In this document: positions 1 to 12,688 of the stretch, piece by piece | Position numbering within the stretch: position 1 is the stretch's first letter | Layout of the letters: every line of letters begins with the position of its first letter | Assembly (NCBI GenBank): GCA_025766275.1 | Contig: JAFKAC010000166.1 | Coordinates: 1 to 64,000 of the forward strand | From: Lactarius indigo | Lineage: Eukaryota > Basidiomycota > Agaricomycetes > Russulales > Russulaceae | Direction of reading: 5' to 3' | DNA: 64,000 nucleotides | Translations under genes and position numbers: made by a program | Notes under the pieces: generated by a model | The model's database searches: none | The model's input: the letters and a program-made list of their open reading frames with translations, nothing else | What the model was told of the DNA's origin: nothing

Positions 1-1677
1 TGTGCTGCAGGGAAACGAGGCAATTACTTTCTCGCATCTTCGTTCAAGGGCTTTACTAATGGATTGCCTTAGCCAATCAATTTTCTTTCGCTCTTACATC
101 CTTCCTCGTCTCCACCGTACCACCTCTTTGTCTCGCGCATTATCAAGTCATCGGACCAACAAGCATCTATATTTCTTCAGCAGAAGCTGAAGATCGCTGA
201 CTCTGCAGAGCGTGCCAAGATCATCGACGCTATATGTGCAAGAGGGTTCGAGATGATGGCTCACCGGTAATTATATCCGTATAAGGCATACGCCTGATCT
301 GCCTGACTTGCCTTTATGGTAGTTTCGGTAACTGGGCCGTCCAAAGGTGCCTGGAAGCGGCTTCTACCATCGATGAGAGGCGAAAGATCGTTCAGTGCAT
401 GAGGTCTGTTTCGTATTTGGTAGCCACCGTGCCAGCGATACTGAAACAAGTTCCGCGTCGTATAGGGGTCGCATCGTCGAGCTTGCGTGTAATTGTTACG
501 GTTGCCACGTCCTCCAAAAGGCTTTAGACTGTGAGGAGGAGGTCCGCCTGCTCATTGTTTCCGAGCTCTTGCTCGGAGACCCTGCACAGACGCTTGTAAA
601 TAAGCATGCATCCCACGTTTGAGCAAGGTACTTTCCTACAGTTATCTGAGGTTTAACGTTATTAAAACTTCAGCAGATTATGGAACTGAGCTGGACACCT
701 CCCGCACCGCCAATCTTTACATAGTACGTTTTTTCCTCTTGTGGTGATGGTACTCTGATGGCGTCCTTATTTCTCAGCGTAAATAAATCCCTGAAGGGGA
801 AATGGGCCTCGCTCGCTTGTCACGAGACCGGGTCACTCGTAGTGCAGGTAGGATCATGTGCACTCATATTCTCTTGGAGTTTTCTGATGTTGGCCCAGCA
901 TGCCTTCGAAAACCTAGAAGAGTCTGCCAAGGACGGTATTGTCGACGAACTGCTCAACCAGGGTTCTGCCGTCTTCGGCGAGGTTGCCAAAACCAATGGG
1001 GTTCCTACTGCATCCAGCACAGTACGCATACCGTGTTTACCCTCGGACAACTACTCATTAGTCACTCACCCCATTCAGTCCTTGAGCATGGTTCCGCTAA
1101 GCACCGTCAAATGGCACTGGACCATCTTGTCTCCGGGCTTCTCGAATTTGCTACAAACGAGCAGGGATCGAAATCCGTTACAAAGGCGCTCAAGGAGGGT
1201 GGAAAAGAGACTCTCGAAAGGTTTGTGAAACGTATGGCGGAATCAACGAAAGGGTAAGGGTATATCGGTCGCCTCCCACGTCAGTCAGGGGCACGCTCTT
1301 ACACATCGGTTTACAGAGGCCGCAGGGCCATAATTGTTGATTTGGCATTGTCGGTTACGGGAAGCCAGCTGATCGCGTCTGTCCTTCCGAATGTCTGTTT
1401 GATCCCCCCCATGTAACTCAGGACCCTGATATCGAACCCTCTCCAGGTCGACAAGGATCAACGCACGCTGTTGTATGAGTCGATCCGTGGGCATATTGTT
1501 ACTCTCCGCGGTTGTAAGACGGGCTCGAAGGTCATTTGGTTATTGTGAGTCATGTGACCGCCTCGAATTGTTTTGCTCATTCACAACATGCACAGTGACA
1601 GAATGGTGGGTCTTGCAGCTTATCAATTAAAGGGCCACACTTCTGACATTCTACAGCGCGCTTACTACGGCTATTAA
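1..1677 (+). CDS. Pumilio/PUF-family RNA-binding protein, 3' part
   Basis: C-terminal Pumilio homology domain of a PUF protein, which binds 3' UTRs of mRNAs to control translation and decay. Several PUF repeats are visible: FGNWAVQRCLE near 322, CYGCHVLQKALD near 500, HETGSLVVQHAFENLEE across the intron at about 848-900, NQWGSYCIQH near 990-1020 and GCKTGSKV near 1515. The protein ends DRMRAYYGY, with the stop at 1675-1677. The 5' end lies outside the window; the first clear exon begins near 181 after a CAG acceptor. Introns lie at about 268-322, 402-463 and 1255-1316, with others between. Two apparent one-base deletions interrupt the frame: near 617, where a TGA follows HASHV, and near 989 in an A run. 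They may be sequence errors or real decay. Family assignment is firm; intactness is not. Confidence 0.85.
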
Positions 1678-2211
1678 ATAAGAACCCAAGCAAAAATCTG
1701 ACAATCGGAAATCGTGATATTTCTTCAACTCAACTTATCTCACCTGGCGCTCATCACCATCTGGGCCCCTGCAATATTTCAAAGGGCAAACAATCAGCAT
1801 CGACTTTCAACAACGCAAAAAATACGGAATGTATCAAGTCCCAAATATCTCCTGTCATTAAGTTTTACATACGCCCATTATCTGTCGCAACACCATGCAA
1901 AACCCATCGCATATAATCTCATACAAGCAGTAATTCTGCTACTATCTGCACCATTTTCTCGTTTCACTCCATCGACATTGAGATCTCCGCATCTGGCTGC
2001 ACTTTTGCCAATACTTTTGCATTCGCTTACATCTGATATCTGTCCGAACTGTTTCCGCTCCGCCTGCACTGTTAAAACGTGACTTGTCATAACGTTATCA
2101 AAATTAAAATATTTGTTTGGCGGATATAGACGCCAAAAAAGTCCGCCGTGATCAGCCGAGAACCAGTGCGGAGTACGGAACTACGCCTTGGTTTCTTCCC
2201 TCAACCACGAC
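1678..2211. other. Intergenic, no gene seen
   Basis: AT-rich spacer between the PUF gene and the carboxypeptidase start. The 122-codon frame from 1714 has no ATG-led coding character and no family likeness. It presumably holds the PUF terminator and the carboxypeptidase promoter, but no clear motif was found. Confidence 0.5.
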
Positions 2212-4212
2212 ATGAGGGCGTTATCTCTCCTACCTCTGCTTTATATCTCTACTGCCCTTGCAGCGCCAGGACGTGATCACGACGTGCAAGTGGTCCTTGG
2301 TGAATCCGCGGCGCTCGTTGATACTGTACACGAAGGTCTCGCTTATGTTCCTGAACCTGTCGTTCCAAACGGTGGGAATTCCTTGCCAGAGGACAAGGTG
2401 GAAACCTGGTCTGAGGAAGGAAGGGAGTTTGTAAAGCAGAATGGCCTCGTGTGTATGTGTTTCGCAGCTTTGACGTTGCTATCAACTCAGCCCATTACGT
2501 TCTAAAATGAAGTCGAGCTGGTCAAGCACTCGGCCTTCCCCAACCACCAACTCAGGATAAGGGAGCCCAATCTTTGTGAGCCGTCGGTTCAACAATACTC
2601 TGGCTACCTCGACGTTACAGAGGGAAAGCACCTGTTCTTCTGGTTCGTCATAATATTACTCCCTTGAGCCGAGATCCATACCTTGACCTTAGGTTTTTCG
2701 AGTCGAGGAGCAATCCAAGCAAGGACCCTCTCGTTCTTTGGCTCAACGGTGGCCCTGGGTGTAGCTCTAGCACAGGTCTACTGTTTGAACTTGGTCCATG
2801 CCTCATCACCGACAAAGGAAGGAACACAACATTCAACCCCCATTCCTGGAACGAGCGCGCAAACATCATTTTCCTTGACCAGCCCGTTGGTGTTGGCTAT
2901 TCTTATTCTTCCGACGGATCGACCGTAAACACGAGCCCGGCTGCTGGTTTGGATGTCTACGCATTCCTTGAGCTATTCGTCACCCGCTTCCATAAGTACG
3001 CACGCCTCCCCTTCCACATCGCAGCGGAGAGTTATGGTGGTACGTACGCTCCAAACATCGCGTCCGTCGTCTACAAGAAGAACAAGGAACTCGCCGCCGC
3101 GCCAAACCGAAGTTGGCTAAGATCAACCTTGCCTCAGTCATCCTTGCGAACGGCATCACAGACCCATACATCCAGATGGCCTCTGTTCCTGACTATGCTT
3201 GCGATGGCCCATACCCGGTTTATGACGATCCTGAGGGTCCGCAGTGTGTGGCGCTACGCACAAAAGTACCCACATGCCAACGCCTCATCAAGTCATGCTA
3301 TGATTTTAATTCACGCTTAACTTGCGTGCCAGCGGCTTTGTACTGTTGGAGCCAACTCTTTGGCCCTCTTCAGCGTAAGTGCCCACTCCATAACCACCAG
3401 ATATGCAACTGAGAATCATATTCAAGAGACCGGCTTGAACTTGTATGACGTGCGCCAAAAGTGCGATCGGTCCGAAGACGCTGACGGGCCACTTTGCTAT
3501 AAAGAGATTGGTTGGACTGAAACTTGGTTAAATGATCCGAAGACGAAGGCCGCGCTTGGCGCGGACCCATCTAGGACGTTTGAGGCATGCAATATGAAGG
3601 TTAATGAGGCGTTCATGTACCAGGGTGATGGCATGCACAACAGCGCCGCCCTTCTTCCAGAGCTCATCAATGACGGTATTCGTCTCCTTGTGTACGCTGG
3701 CAACGCTGGTGAGTTTTTTTTTTTTTGGTAGCAAGGTCCAATCACTGACTCTTGGCTGGTCAGACATCATGTGCAACTATATCGTGCGTCTGATAGGAAC
3801 TTCCTTATCGGTTGAACGGTCGTAACTAATCATCTCCTTTAGGGAAATGAGGCCTGGGTCGAGAACCTTGAACACAAGTTCCACAAAGAATTCAAGTCAG
3901 CACCGTCTATTCAGTGGGTGATCGAACGCTCCGGTCGTGTTGCTGGTGAGGTTCGCACGGCCGGCGGAGGCGGTTTTGGTGCTGGCAATGTGACCTTTGT
4001 GAACGTATACGAAGCCGGGTTTGTCACTCACACGTAGGCCCGAATTCCCTGAGCTAATTGGATCGCTTTCTATAGCCACATGGTACCTCATGACCAACCT
4101 GAGGCGGCATTGGTAAGTTCTTCGATACCTTGACAAAAGCGACCCCGCTCACCTAGTCCAAAAGGACATGTTCACGAGGTGGATATTTGATGCATCTCTT
4201 ACTCTGAACTGA
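2212..4212 (+). CDS. Serine carboxypeptidase (peptidase S10)
   Basis: Secreted or vacuolar serine carboxypeptidase that removes C-terminal residues from peptides. The start at 2212 gives a signal peptide ([17 protein letters not shown]). Family signatures follow in order: [13 protein letters not shown] (2731-2775), the nucleophile loop [12 protein letters not shown] (about 3020-3057), the catalytic Asp in GNADIMCNY, split by the intron at 3710-3763, and the catalytic His in [12 protein letters not shown] before the last intron. The protein ends [15 protein letters not shown], stop at 4210-4212. About seven introns fit, including 3375-3426 (GTAAGT donor). Near 3108-3115 the frame shifts by one base at an AAA run after ELAAAP; adding one A gives [13 protein letters not shown] and restores the family sequence. 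This is either a sequence error or a disabling mutation. Confidence 0.88.
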
Positions 4213-7200
4213 GATTCTATCCGGGGTTCCTCTTCGAGATAAAGTCTGATCAGACCTCACGGTTTGACACAATTTCTTTTGTAGTTTCTGTTTGTACCCA
4301 TATCGAATAAATCACCTTCCAGCCCTGCTGCGCAGCCTCGGTTTCTCTCACGCACTCACTTAGCCGCCACGGCTCACCCAGAAAGCCGAGAAAAAAAGAG
4401 CGCCCTGTGCCTCATGAATGTGTTGTGTGATCGACGAGATGCCCTCGACCGCATGCTCGGACTCGGACATACTTCGACCTCCATCTCAACGAGACAGAAC
4501 TAACTCTCGATGATTATGACCTTCTTATGCCGCATAAACCCCGCCAGAACAACTACCGGGTTTTCGCGATATCCTCCGCGGCGTACACGCGTTGCGACGG
4601 TCCAAGAATGAATGAAAATATTGCCTTGTTTAGTCCGGTTTTCCGGTAGATTTTGGCGCCGTCAAATAGAGCACATAAGCGCCCTGTGCATGTGATAGGT
4701 CCTTCATAAAAGGCCCAATCAAGGTAAGCAGCAACGGACTATACTTTTTCAGGTTCAACTAATTCATCGGTGCCTGAAATGCCGCCTCTTCTAAACACGA
4801 ATGCTGGACGCTGCGTGTATGCGTGCAACCCCCTCGAGGACAACAACTGAATTAATTACGTGACTGGACGGACCGATGACCGGTTCTGACGAAAGAAACG
4901 CTGCAAATGGTATGATATACTCGATCCATGAAAGATCAAAAGCAAGCCCTTACTCGAATCGGCTACAAAGAAGAACTTCGCGGGTTGTCCCTGTCGTCGT
5001 GCCGGAATATGATAGGACGTGACGATTACCTACGAGGCCCATACCTGGGGGTTCTACTGCGCAAACCCCGGTATCCGCCGCCTGACTCCACCATTGAGTT
5101 TTTTCTGTTGCCTCGTTGCAGATGAAAACTCAAGATTTAGCCTGGTATTAGTGATCGTGCATCGAAAGAACACCTTATCTTCTGTCTGGATCCTCCCGGG
5201 TGCAACCAAAACAAAAGGACCTCTGATGGATCTATTAGCCAAGCGCCTGTGATTACAATTTACAAGATAGATAACGGGTTGTTTATATCCTTACTCTCTA
5301 GCGGGTGACTGGGCGCATTGATATCGAAAACAGGCTTCACGTGCCCGCGCAACAAGGAACAGACTTTTCCCTGTTCGAAGAAGAATACCTCAAGTCGAAT
5401 TCCCGCTACAGTATGCCAACCAAACCTACGTACACAGGCACATAGTTCTCTTTTAACGCCCACAAATGTGGACTCCGTAGTGCGAAAAGGCCCACGCGGT
5501 GTAGCGATTGGGAATAATCCATGTTCTTTTTTTATCAGCTACCTTCTTCCTTGACACCATTTTTACTCTTTGATATTCAGATGCTTCCGGCGGATCATAC
5601 ACGAGTACGGCGCATGTTCCACTACGGACAACGCAATGTCGCCGTAATCGTGATCGAAAACTGTGTGCGCTGACCATGAGGAAGATGGGGGCGTATTGAT
5701 CAGAGAAGTGCGAGGACTCGGACCCCTTGCCGCTCTGAGTAGGTAGTCAATGGCGCCGTAACTTACCCCCCAGTATACTGGTCAGCGCTGCATTTTGGCG
5801 TTTCGCTGGCTTGTCCCTGCTCCTGGGTGCCAAAAATACCCCCCTCTCCCTCCCCCCTCTTCTCCCCCCCGGAGCTGGGCAGACATTAGTCTACGTCTGT
5901 CGGTTTCCAAGCGAGCGAAAAGGCTCTTTGACAAGCATTCTGACAGCTAACATACATACATCCACGGCTCTCAGGTCCCCGTTTCCACCTCCCCCCCTTC
6001 CTGCATCCGAATTGAACATGGAGCCACAGCGGGAGCAAAGTTTTTTTGCGAGTCACGGGGCATCTCTGCACATGGCTTGGTCCTTCTTCTGGGAAAACCA
6101 TTTTTTTGCGAGCGACCGCCACTCGGGCTTCTCCTGATACGCTTTTTCAGGGCGCGGGGCCAATCCCCTGCCCAGGCACTCGTATCTACTGTACCCCCAT
6201 CGCTCGAGCGCGGGTCACCCATCCGTGATGTTCTCGATTGTCTTCCGCCGAAATTCGCGAGGAAGGGCCAAGCGGCGGCGGCGTGCGCGCCAACAGTGGA
6301 CATGCCTGTAAATCCGACACCGAAAAATGTCTTCGGGCCGTGGACAGAACTTTATTCGGCCTAGCAATGGAAGTGTCTCTCTCAGGGTCAGACCCAGGCG
6401 TGGGTCTGAAACATGCGACGGGGACTAACGAACTTCGCGTCAGAGAACTTTGGTCTGCAGAACGGAACAAGTTATCGATGACGCTCAAAGGTTTTTTCCA
6501 CTTTTCAGGCGAACGGCTAGTACCAATGGAAGCGAACTGGAGTAAGTACACGCCCCCGGGTTTCCGGTGACTGTGACGCTGGACTGGCTCGTGACCGACG
6601 GTGTACTCGAACATTGGCTAGGCCACTCAATATAAGCGCACTTCCTTGCGGTGGCGTAGGCCCCTCGTCAGGTGTGTGGCACGGGCCCAGCGCATCGTGA
6701 CATCTGGACCCTCTAATGTCCTCACACGGCCGCTCCATTGGTCCAGGCCCGTATTTGTGGGCATCAGCGCGAGTCCCCCAAGTCAATGCCCGCCGTTCGA
6801 AGAGACACGTGAATATGAACTTGTTTCCCAAAACAGCGGCGGCGATCACGAACTAGACGTGATGGGGAATGACGGCTGCTGAAGGAGAAGATTGTGCCAG
6901 TGGGTGGGCGCTACGAGGATTGAACCCTTGACGACGTAAGTTTACAGCAGTCTTGGTGATCGCGAGGTTTCGTCCCGCGCAACGTGGGCCAGTCGTCCAA
7001 TGCTAGAGTTCCTTTCGCTATGGGGTGTTAGCAAGCATGTGGGTACAGAGCGGAGTTCCCTCCTGCCTTCCCCCTCATCCCCCGTTTTGATTTTCTTGCG
7101 TCTCAAGCTTATTTCTGCATCCTACTACGGTTTAGGATGTCTAGCCCCACGGTCTAGAGCATTTTAGGTGTGTTTCCTACTCTGATACTACTGTGAGGTC

Positions 7201-7319
7201 ATCGTACGGGCCGACTTGAGCATTCTGCGTTGCCCGATACTAACAAATTCCTCCATTATCCGCACCCTATGCTGCCACGACAGACTCGGCCCCGACGTTT
7301 ATCGTAACGTGGGATGCTG
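4213..7319. other. 3.1-kb region without recognisable genes
   Basis: No open frame here shows family motifs, convincing splice structure or codon bias. The longest frames (about 95-142 codons at 5811-6137, 5971-6303, 6186-6614 and 6517-6849) overlap each other on both strands in GC-rich or pyrimidine-rich sequence. A tRNA-like fragment at about 6905-7000 was examined and rejected. Old transposon debris is possible. Confidence 0.5.
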
Positions 7320-8583
7320 CTACTCTATGTTTGAGCCCATGAACCTCTGAACAAGCTCCTCATCCGTCCAAATTCTATCTGGGTCTGCCCCCTCAACAAG
7401 GCACTTCACCCCGCCCATCACCAGGGAACGCTTCCCTTGTACTGCTGGGCTCCATTCGGTCCTCGGCGTCCAGACCGCAAGGTGCACGCCAAAGTGGCCC
7501 AACGCTACTCTCCGTGTCTCCTCTACCTCTGGCCCGACGTCGCCCGCAAAGTACACGCGCACAAAATTCTTCAGCACCTCGCCGGCCGCTTCTGCGCGCT
7601 CTGGGTGAAGGCGCCGCAGCGTCGCCAGCTCCGCGCAAAACTGACCGACGTCGTTCCCAGCCAACCCCGGTCTGGCGATCTCCCAATCGACGACGAGCGT
7701 CGGGCCCTCCTCCTCGGCCCCGACGAGAATGTTCCCCGGCCAAAAGTCCCCCATCACAAATGTGTCCCCGCGCACGTCCCTGATCTGCGCCCCTCGCCGC
7801 TCCGCCAGCGCCTCGAGCACGCGCAGCGTTTCCTCCGGAACGCCTAGCGGCTCGTCGCCGAGCTCGGGGAGGAGCTCCTTCCCATCCACGGTAGTTCCGG
7901 GCGTACGCAGCGTCGCGCAGAGCCGCCCGTACGTGATGAACGCATATATATCGCGCGCGAAGACGTTCGCCGCGAGTGCCTCGCGCAGTTTCCCCCCCGC
8001 TTCCGTGCGGCGGCCCCATGTGTGGAGGTCGCGCAGGAACTGGCCGAGCGCCGTGCCGAGCGCGGCGGCGCGCGGAGTGGGGATGTGGCCCGCGAGGAGC
8101 GCGGCTTTGAGCGGGGCAGCGCGGTCGCCAGCGTCGTCCATGATGACTGCGTGCATGGCGCTGTCGAAGTGGTGCACGACGGGGACGGTGACGCGCGCGT
8201 TAGGGGGGAGCCACGCCCTTACGCCTCGCAGGGCATCCACTTCGAAGTCCTAGTGGGGGCTGAGCGCTGAGCACTCAAAGTCGCCTACGCAAGAATCGTG
8301 TCCGAGGGTTGGTTGACCTCTATCTACGCACCTGGCGCGAGACTGGGAGTGAAAAGTCGGGCGTACTCGCCACGTAAGGGCGTGCGTGCTTGAGAATGAG
8401 TGTTGAGCGGCCTTCGTACGGTGCGTTGAGCTGTAATCGAAAGATGAAGTTCGTTGAGCCGCCGGACAGTAGCTTAGCAGACGCGCTTGCAAAGGGCGTT
8501 GTCGCAAGGTAGGCGAGGACGCCTTCGGCAGTAGTCAGATCAAACTCGAGATCTTTATGGTTGTCGGTTTGAGATAGAGACAT
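7320..8583 (-). CDS. Aminoglycoside phosphotransferase (APH)-fold kinase-like protein
   Basis: A 393-residue two-exon protein: exon 1 is 8583-8332, the intron has a GTGCGT donor and CTAG acceptor, and exon 2 is 8249-7320. The fold belongs to the APH/choline kinase/methylthioribose kinase group of small-molecule kinases. Supporting motifs are the N-lobe segment LLSGGSTNFIFRL with the ATP-site lysine in LILKHARPY, the catalytic-loop motif VMGDFWPGNILV (a D..P.N variant of HGDLHPGN), and the Mg-binding motif LVVDWEIARPG. The canonical H of HGD is replaced by M. Substrate is unknown; metabolite or choline-like kinase roles are only guesses. It lies 248 bp downstream of EF2 on the same strand. Confidence 0.82.
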
Positions 8584-8831
8584 CCTTAGGTTTACTTTGT
8601 CGTTGGGTCAGCTGGGAAATAGAGGTGCGAGGTGATGTGCTTTAATACAATCGCTATACCGAGCATGACTAGGTTCTGACGCCCGTCGGTCCCGCCACAG
8701 CATCTTATCTTTCCTTTGTATGAAAAAAAATAATTGCAGTGACGAAGTACAAAATAGTGAAATGACGGCGACAGCGTAGTGATCGTAACAATCTCGATAT
8801 TACGGCTTCTCAACTTCGTATGCTGGTGTGC

Positions 8832-11758
8832 TCACAACTTATCGTAGTACGTGTCGAGCGGGGGGATATCAGGCTATGGTTGGAAATGGTCAGCGCCGAA
8901 TTAATACTCGATGATAGGTTATTGTACCTTAAGACCCTTGCGGGTGCGGATCGCCCTGACCATCTCCTCAATCTTGCTGCCCTTGTCGAGCGGTGACCCG
9001 TTCATGAGATCCCAATGGTCGAATACGGACTGAGGGAATGCTTGTCCGCCAGTTGCTTGGCGGAGATCACCGTTGAAGCCGAACGACTCCATGACAGGAA
9101 GGTACGCCTTGACAGTGAACATCGGCGTACCCACACGCTGTTCCTCAGAGAACACCTGTCCTCGACGTTTGTTCAGCACCGAGTAGATACCACCGATGGC
9201 GTTCTCTGGGCACTGGATCTCGACGAGATACACGGGCTCCTGTAAACCGGGTGTTGCGAGCAAGCACGCGGCGTATGTCACACGACGACATGTCGGGATG
9301 ATTTGTCCTCCTCCTCGGTGGATAGCATCGGTGTGTAACTGTCGGAGTACGATTGGACTAAGATCAAGACTGTCACCAGAGAAAGGCTCACCGTAACATC
9401 AAGGACGTTTACCCGTACGCCACGCATTTTTTCCTCTGCGCAGACACCCTCTTTGGTCGCCCATTGGAAAGCAGCCACGCAAGAATCCTTGATCTCGTTC
9501 AGGTACTGCACACCCTTCGTCACATCGACGAGCAAGTTAGGGCCAGTCGTGTCAGGACCGAAACACCAGATCTTGCGCGCGTCAGTGACATCCCATGAAA
9601 ACTCATCCGCAAGGACACGGGCGCGCAGTTTGAAGTCATCACGTGCAGTGACTTTACCGTTCTCAATGGCGTTCGTAAGCTCTTCGTCGAGTGGCAATGC
9701 CTTGGCGTACAGCCGATTGTGCTTGTTCTGCGACTTTGAAAGTGCGACAATAGACGATTCTGTCTTAACTGTCTCACAATAACCGACGACAGGATCTGAG
9801 ATCTTGAGCGGGACACCAGCGTGGTCCTCTTGCAGGTCCTGGGGTATGCGGTACCATTAGAATAGGGTGTGCATAAGTGGGGAGAAAGCGCTTGCCTTCA
9901 AACAGATCTCCAGGTGCAACTCACCAGCTCCGGCCACAATGTGCTCGCCAGTGTCCGAAATCCACGCCTGTACGCATGGGTCAGACTTAGACAGGCGCTT
10001 GAGACCCTCGACTAGTTTGGGGAGGTCGGCGGCGTTCTTGACCTCGACGGCGACCTGCACGACAGGTGATACGGAGAACTTCATGACCTTCATGTTGTGA
10101 GCCGTCTCGGACGTCGTGAGTGTGCCGGTCTTAAGCAAGAACTGGTCGATGCCGACGAGGCCGATAATGTTTCCGGCGGGGCAATCCTCGATCGGTTCGA
10201 CGTAGCGACCCATCATCAACACAGTGCGCTGTACCGACTTTACAAACAAGTCTTCTTTCTTCCCAGGAACGTAGTTTGGACCTTGAATGCGGATCTTTGG
10301 TCCTGAACGCACGGTACCAGAGAAGACACGTCCGAAGGCGTAGAAGCGACCCTTATCGGATGTGGGTACCATCTTGGAGACGTAAAGCACGAGCGGACCC
10401 TTGGGGTCACAGTCGCGGATGCCGATCGCAGACTCGTCGTCCATGGGACCCTCATAGAGGGTTTCAACACGGTATCGCTGAGCGGTGGCAGGTGAGGGGA
10501 GGTTGATGACTATCATCTCCAAGAGTGAGTCTCCGGCAGGAAGGAACTTGCGCATGATAACTTTGAGAAGCGCTTTCCCTTCGAGCTCGCGCTCGTTTTG
10601 TGCAAGTTTGATGTCGAGCTTCTCGAGCATTGGGCCAATCTTTTCCTTCTGGAAGTTCATGACGGATTCGAAGATCTTGAAAATGGGGTCAAGAACGAAT
10701 TGGTTAAAGGCACGCTCAAGGGGTTTGCCATCTGCATCGGTAGGTTTTGTCGACCACTTCTTCGTCGCCGGGTTGAAGAAGTTGTCGCCCCACAGCTTAG
10801 CCATCATCTTGTCTTTGTCAACACCGAACTTCTTAGCGTAACGCGCGGCGAACTGGCGAAGAGTGAAACCCCAGCCGTGAAGACCAGAACCGAAAGCAAC
10901 GGTACCCCTGTCAGGGTAAACCTGGACATCGCCGAGGGTGTCATCACGGTAAGTGGAGACGATGACGTTCACAGATTCGATAGTACGGAGGAAGGATTGG
11001 TAAAGGTCTTCTTTGGAAACTTGGAGCTCAAGTAGTGCGCGGTCGACCTTGTTGATGATGACGACGGGTTTGATACGCTCACCAAGAGCTTGCCGGAGGA
11101 CAGTTTCTGTTTGCACGCAGACACCTTCGACACAGTCTACGACGACGAGAGCACCGTCTGTCACACGGAGGGCTGCAGTGACTTCTGACGAAAAGTCGAC
11201 GTGTCCGGGAGAATCGATAAGATTGATTAGGAACTCATGACCTTGAGGAGTCGATAAGATACGTGTGTGGCGTCAGAGCACAATGTAAGATGTGGATCGC
11301 ACCTTCGGTTTTTTGCTTTATAGAGCCAAGCTCCTCCTTGTCGATTTCAAAGTACATTGATATAGCCGTGGATTTGATAGTGATACCTCGTTCTTTTTCG
11401 TCTTCTCTTGTGTCTGTATATCGTGTTTCGCCAGCCTTTGCGCCGGCAATGATACCAGCTTTTGAGACGAGAGAATCAGTGAGGGTGGACTTTCCGTGGT
11501 CGACTAGATAGGGTGTATCAGTACAAAGTGAGCGGGCAAGCGTTTACAAAAGACATACCGTGAGCGATGACACTCATGTTACGAATATTTGTGGGCTTGT
11601 CCATAAGGGCCCGTATCTGATCTAGAGAACACATGGCATCTCAGACATGAGAGATTATGTGCGCACACTAATACGAACCGACGGTGAAGTTACTGGAAAC
11701 ATAGATAACGGTTAGGAGGAATAGATAACACGCAAAGAGTGAGTTCAACATACACCAT
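8832..11758 (-). CDS. eEF2: Translation elongation factor 2 (eEF2)
   Basis: GTPase that moves peptidyl-tRNA from the A to the P site of the 80S ribosome. The start codon sits at 11758 in a tiny first exon (ATGGT) followed by an intron, giving [21 protein letters not shown]1 is AHVDHGKS, G3 [12 protein letters not shown] and G4 NKVD. The diphthamide loop is [15 protein letters not shown]; the His of AIH is the residue modified by diphthamide synthesis. The C-terminus [10 protein letters not shown] lies after an intron and ends at 8832. The intron at 9839-9895 has a GC donor (AAG|GCAAGC) and joins LEICLK to DLQEDH. All other introns seen are GT-AG, and the frame is intact. Confidence 0.97.
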
Positions 11759-12688
11759 GATGACAGAACTCTACAACTGCGAAATACAAGAAGGTCCTCA
11801 GAGGGAGAAGAGAAGAACGGCTTGCCTCGATGGTGAGAGGTGAATGCGAAAAATATTGGGTTGACCCCTTATCGATTAACTCGCACACATCTTTATTTAG
11901 GGCAGGTCAATGACAATCACGTGAGACACCTCCTATGTCCGAGTCATTTCTGAGTCACGGTCAGAGTCACGGTCAGAGTTCCGTCATTCGGCTCTTCCGG
12001 TATCTCGGACCTTCTCTAGTGGATGCAGATAGTGGAACAATACCTTTTTTTTTTCTCTTCGGGCTTACAATCGCCGTATTCGAATTATATGCAGGAAGAA
12101 CGCTTGCTTTGACATGTTGCTAATCACGTGATGCGAGAACTTTGGCTCGTGTCTGGCGACCAATTCGAATTAGCGGGCTTTGCAGTCGCCCTCCAAGCGA
12201 TCCTCGCCAGGGGAGGTCGTCATCGAAAGCGACATTGTTGTCACTATTGCGGCGAAGGGCAGTGAGCCTAGTTTCTCGTCAGGATGTTCGCACGGGCTCT
12301 CTTGGCCGAAACGGAACACAGGTCTTCCATGGCAATACTACACGGCAAACTCTTAAGCGCTGGACGTAGAACGTTGAACAGGCACATATGGTTGACACTT
12401 GAACCCATCCCATCCTATAGTACAGATCATAAAGTAATATCAACCACACATAAGGGGAAGCCATCCACTTAGAGGATAAAAGTACTTTTCAGAAAAAACA
12501 GAGCGAAGCGTAAACCGACAGCAGCGCTCATAGCTTCCATCAAATCACCATACAGTACCCCGAAAATTCGGGGAACGTCCTAACGCTCGAGGCAGTGTAC
12601 GTGCTCACCAGCTACTTCTCCCCAACTTGAACCTCAATCCACGACCTCGCAATCCTCTCAACACGAGCCGAGTTTCACTTCTAATTCG
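11759..12688. other. Intergenic between eEF2 and NLR copy A
   Basis: Probable eEF2 promoter followed by the 5' region of NLR copy A. A short tandem repeat of a 12-nt unit (GAGTCACGGTCA) lies at 11950-11976. No gene is recognised. Close to 12664 the sequence aligns with the start region of copy B, but the homologous ATG is ACG here. Confidence 0.5.

Noticed and set aside
6900..7000. Minus-strand tRNA-like sequence with GGTTCAATCC
   Set aside because: The T-arm stem pairs poorly, no 5' acceptor strand complements the 3' GCGCCCA, and the anticodon arm cannot be drawn cleanly even with an intron.
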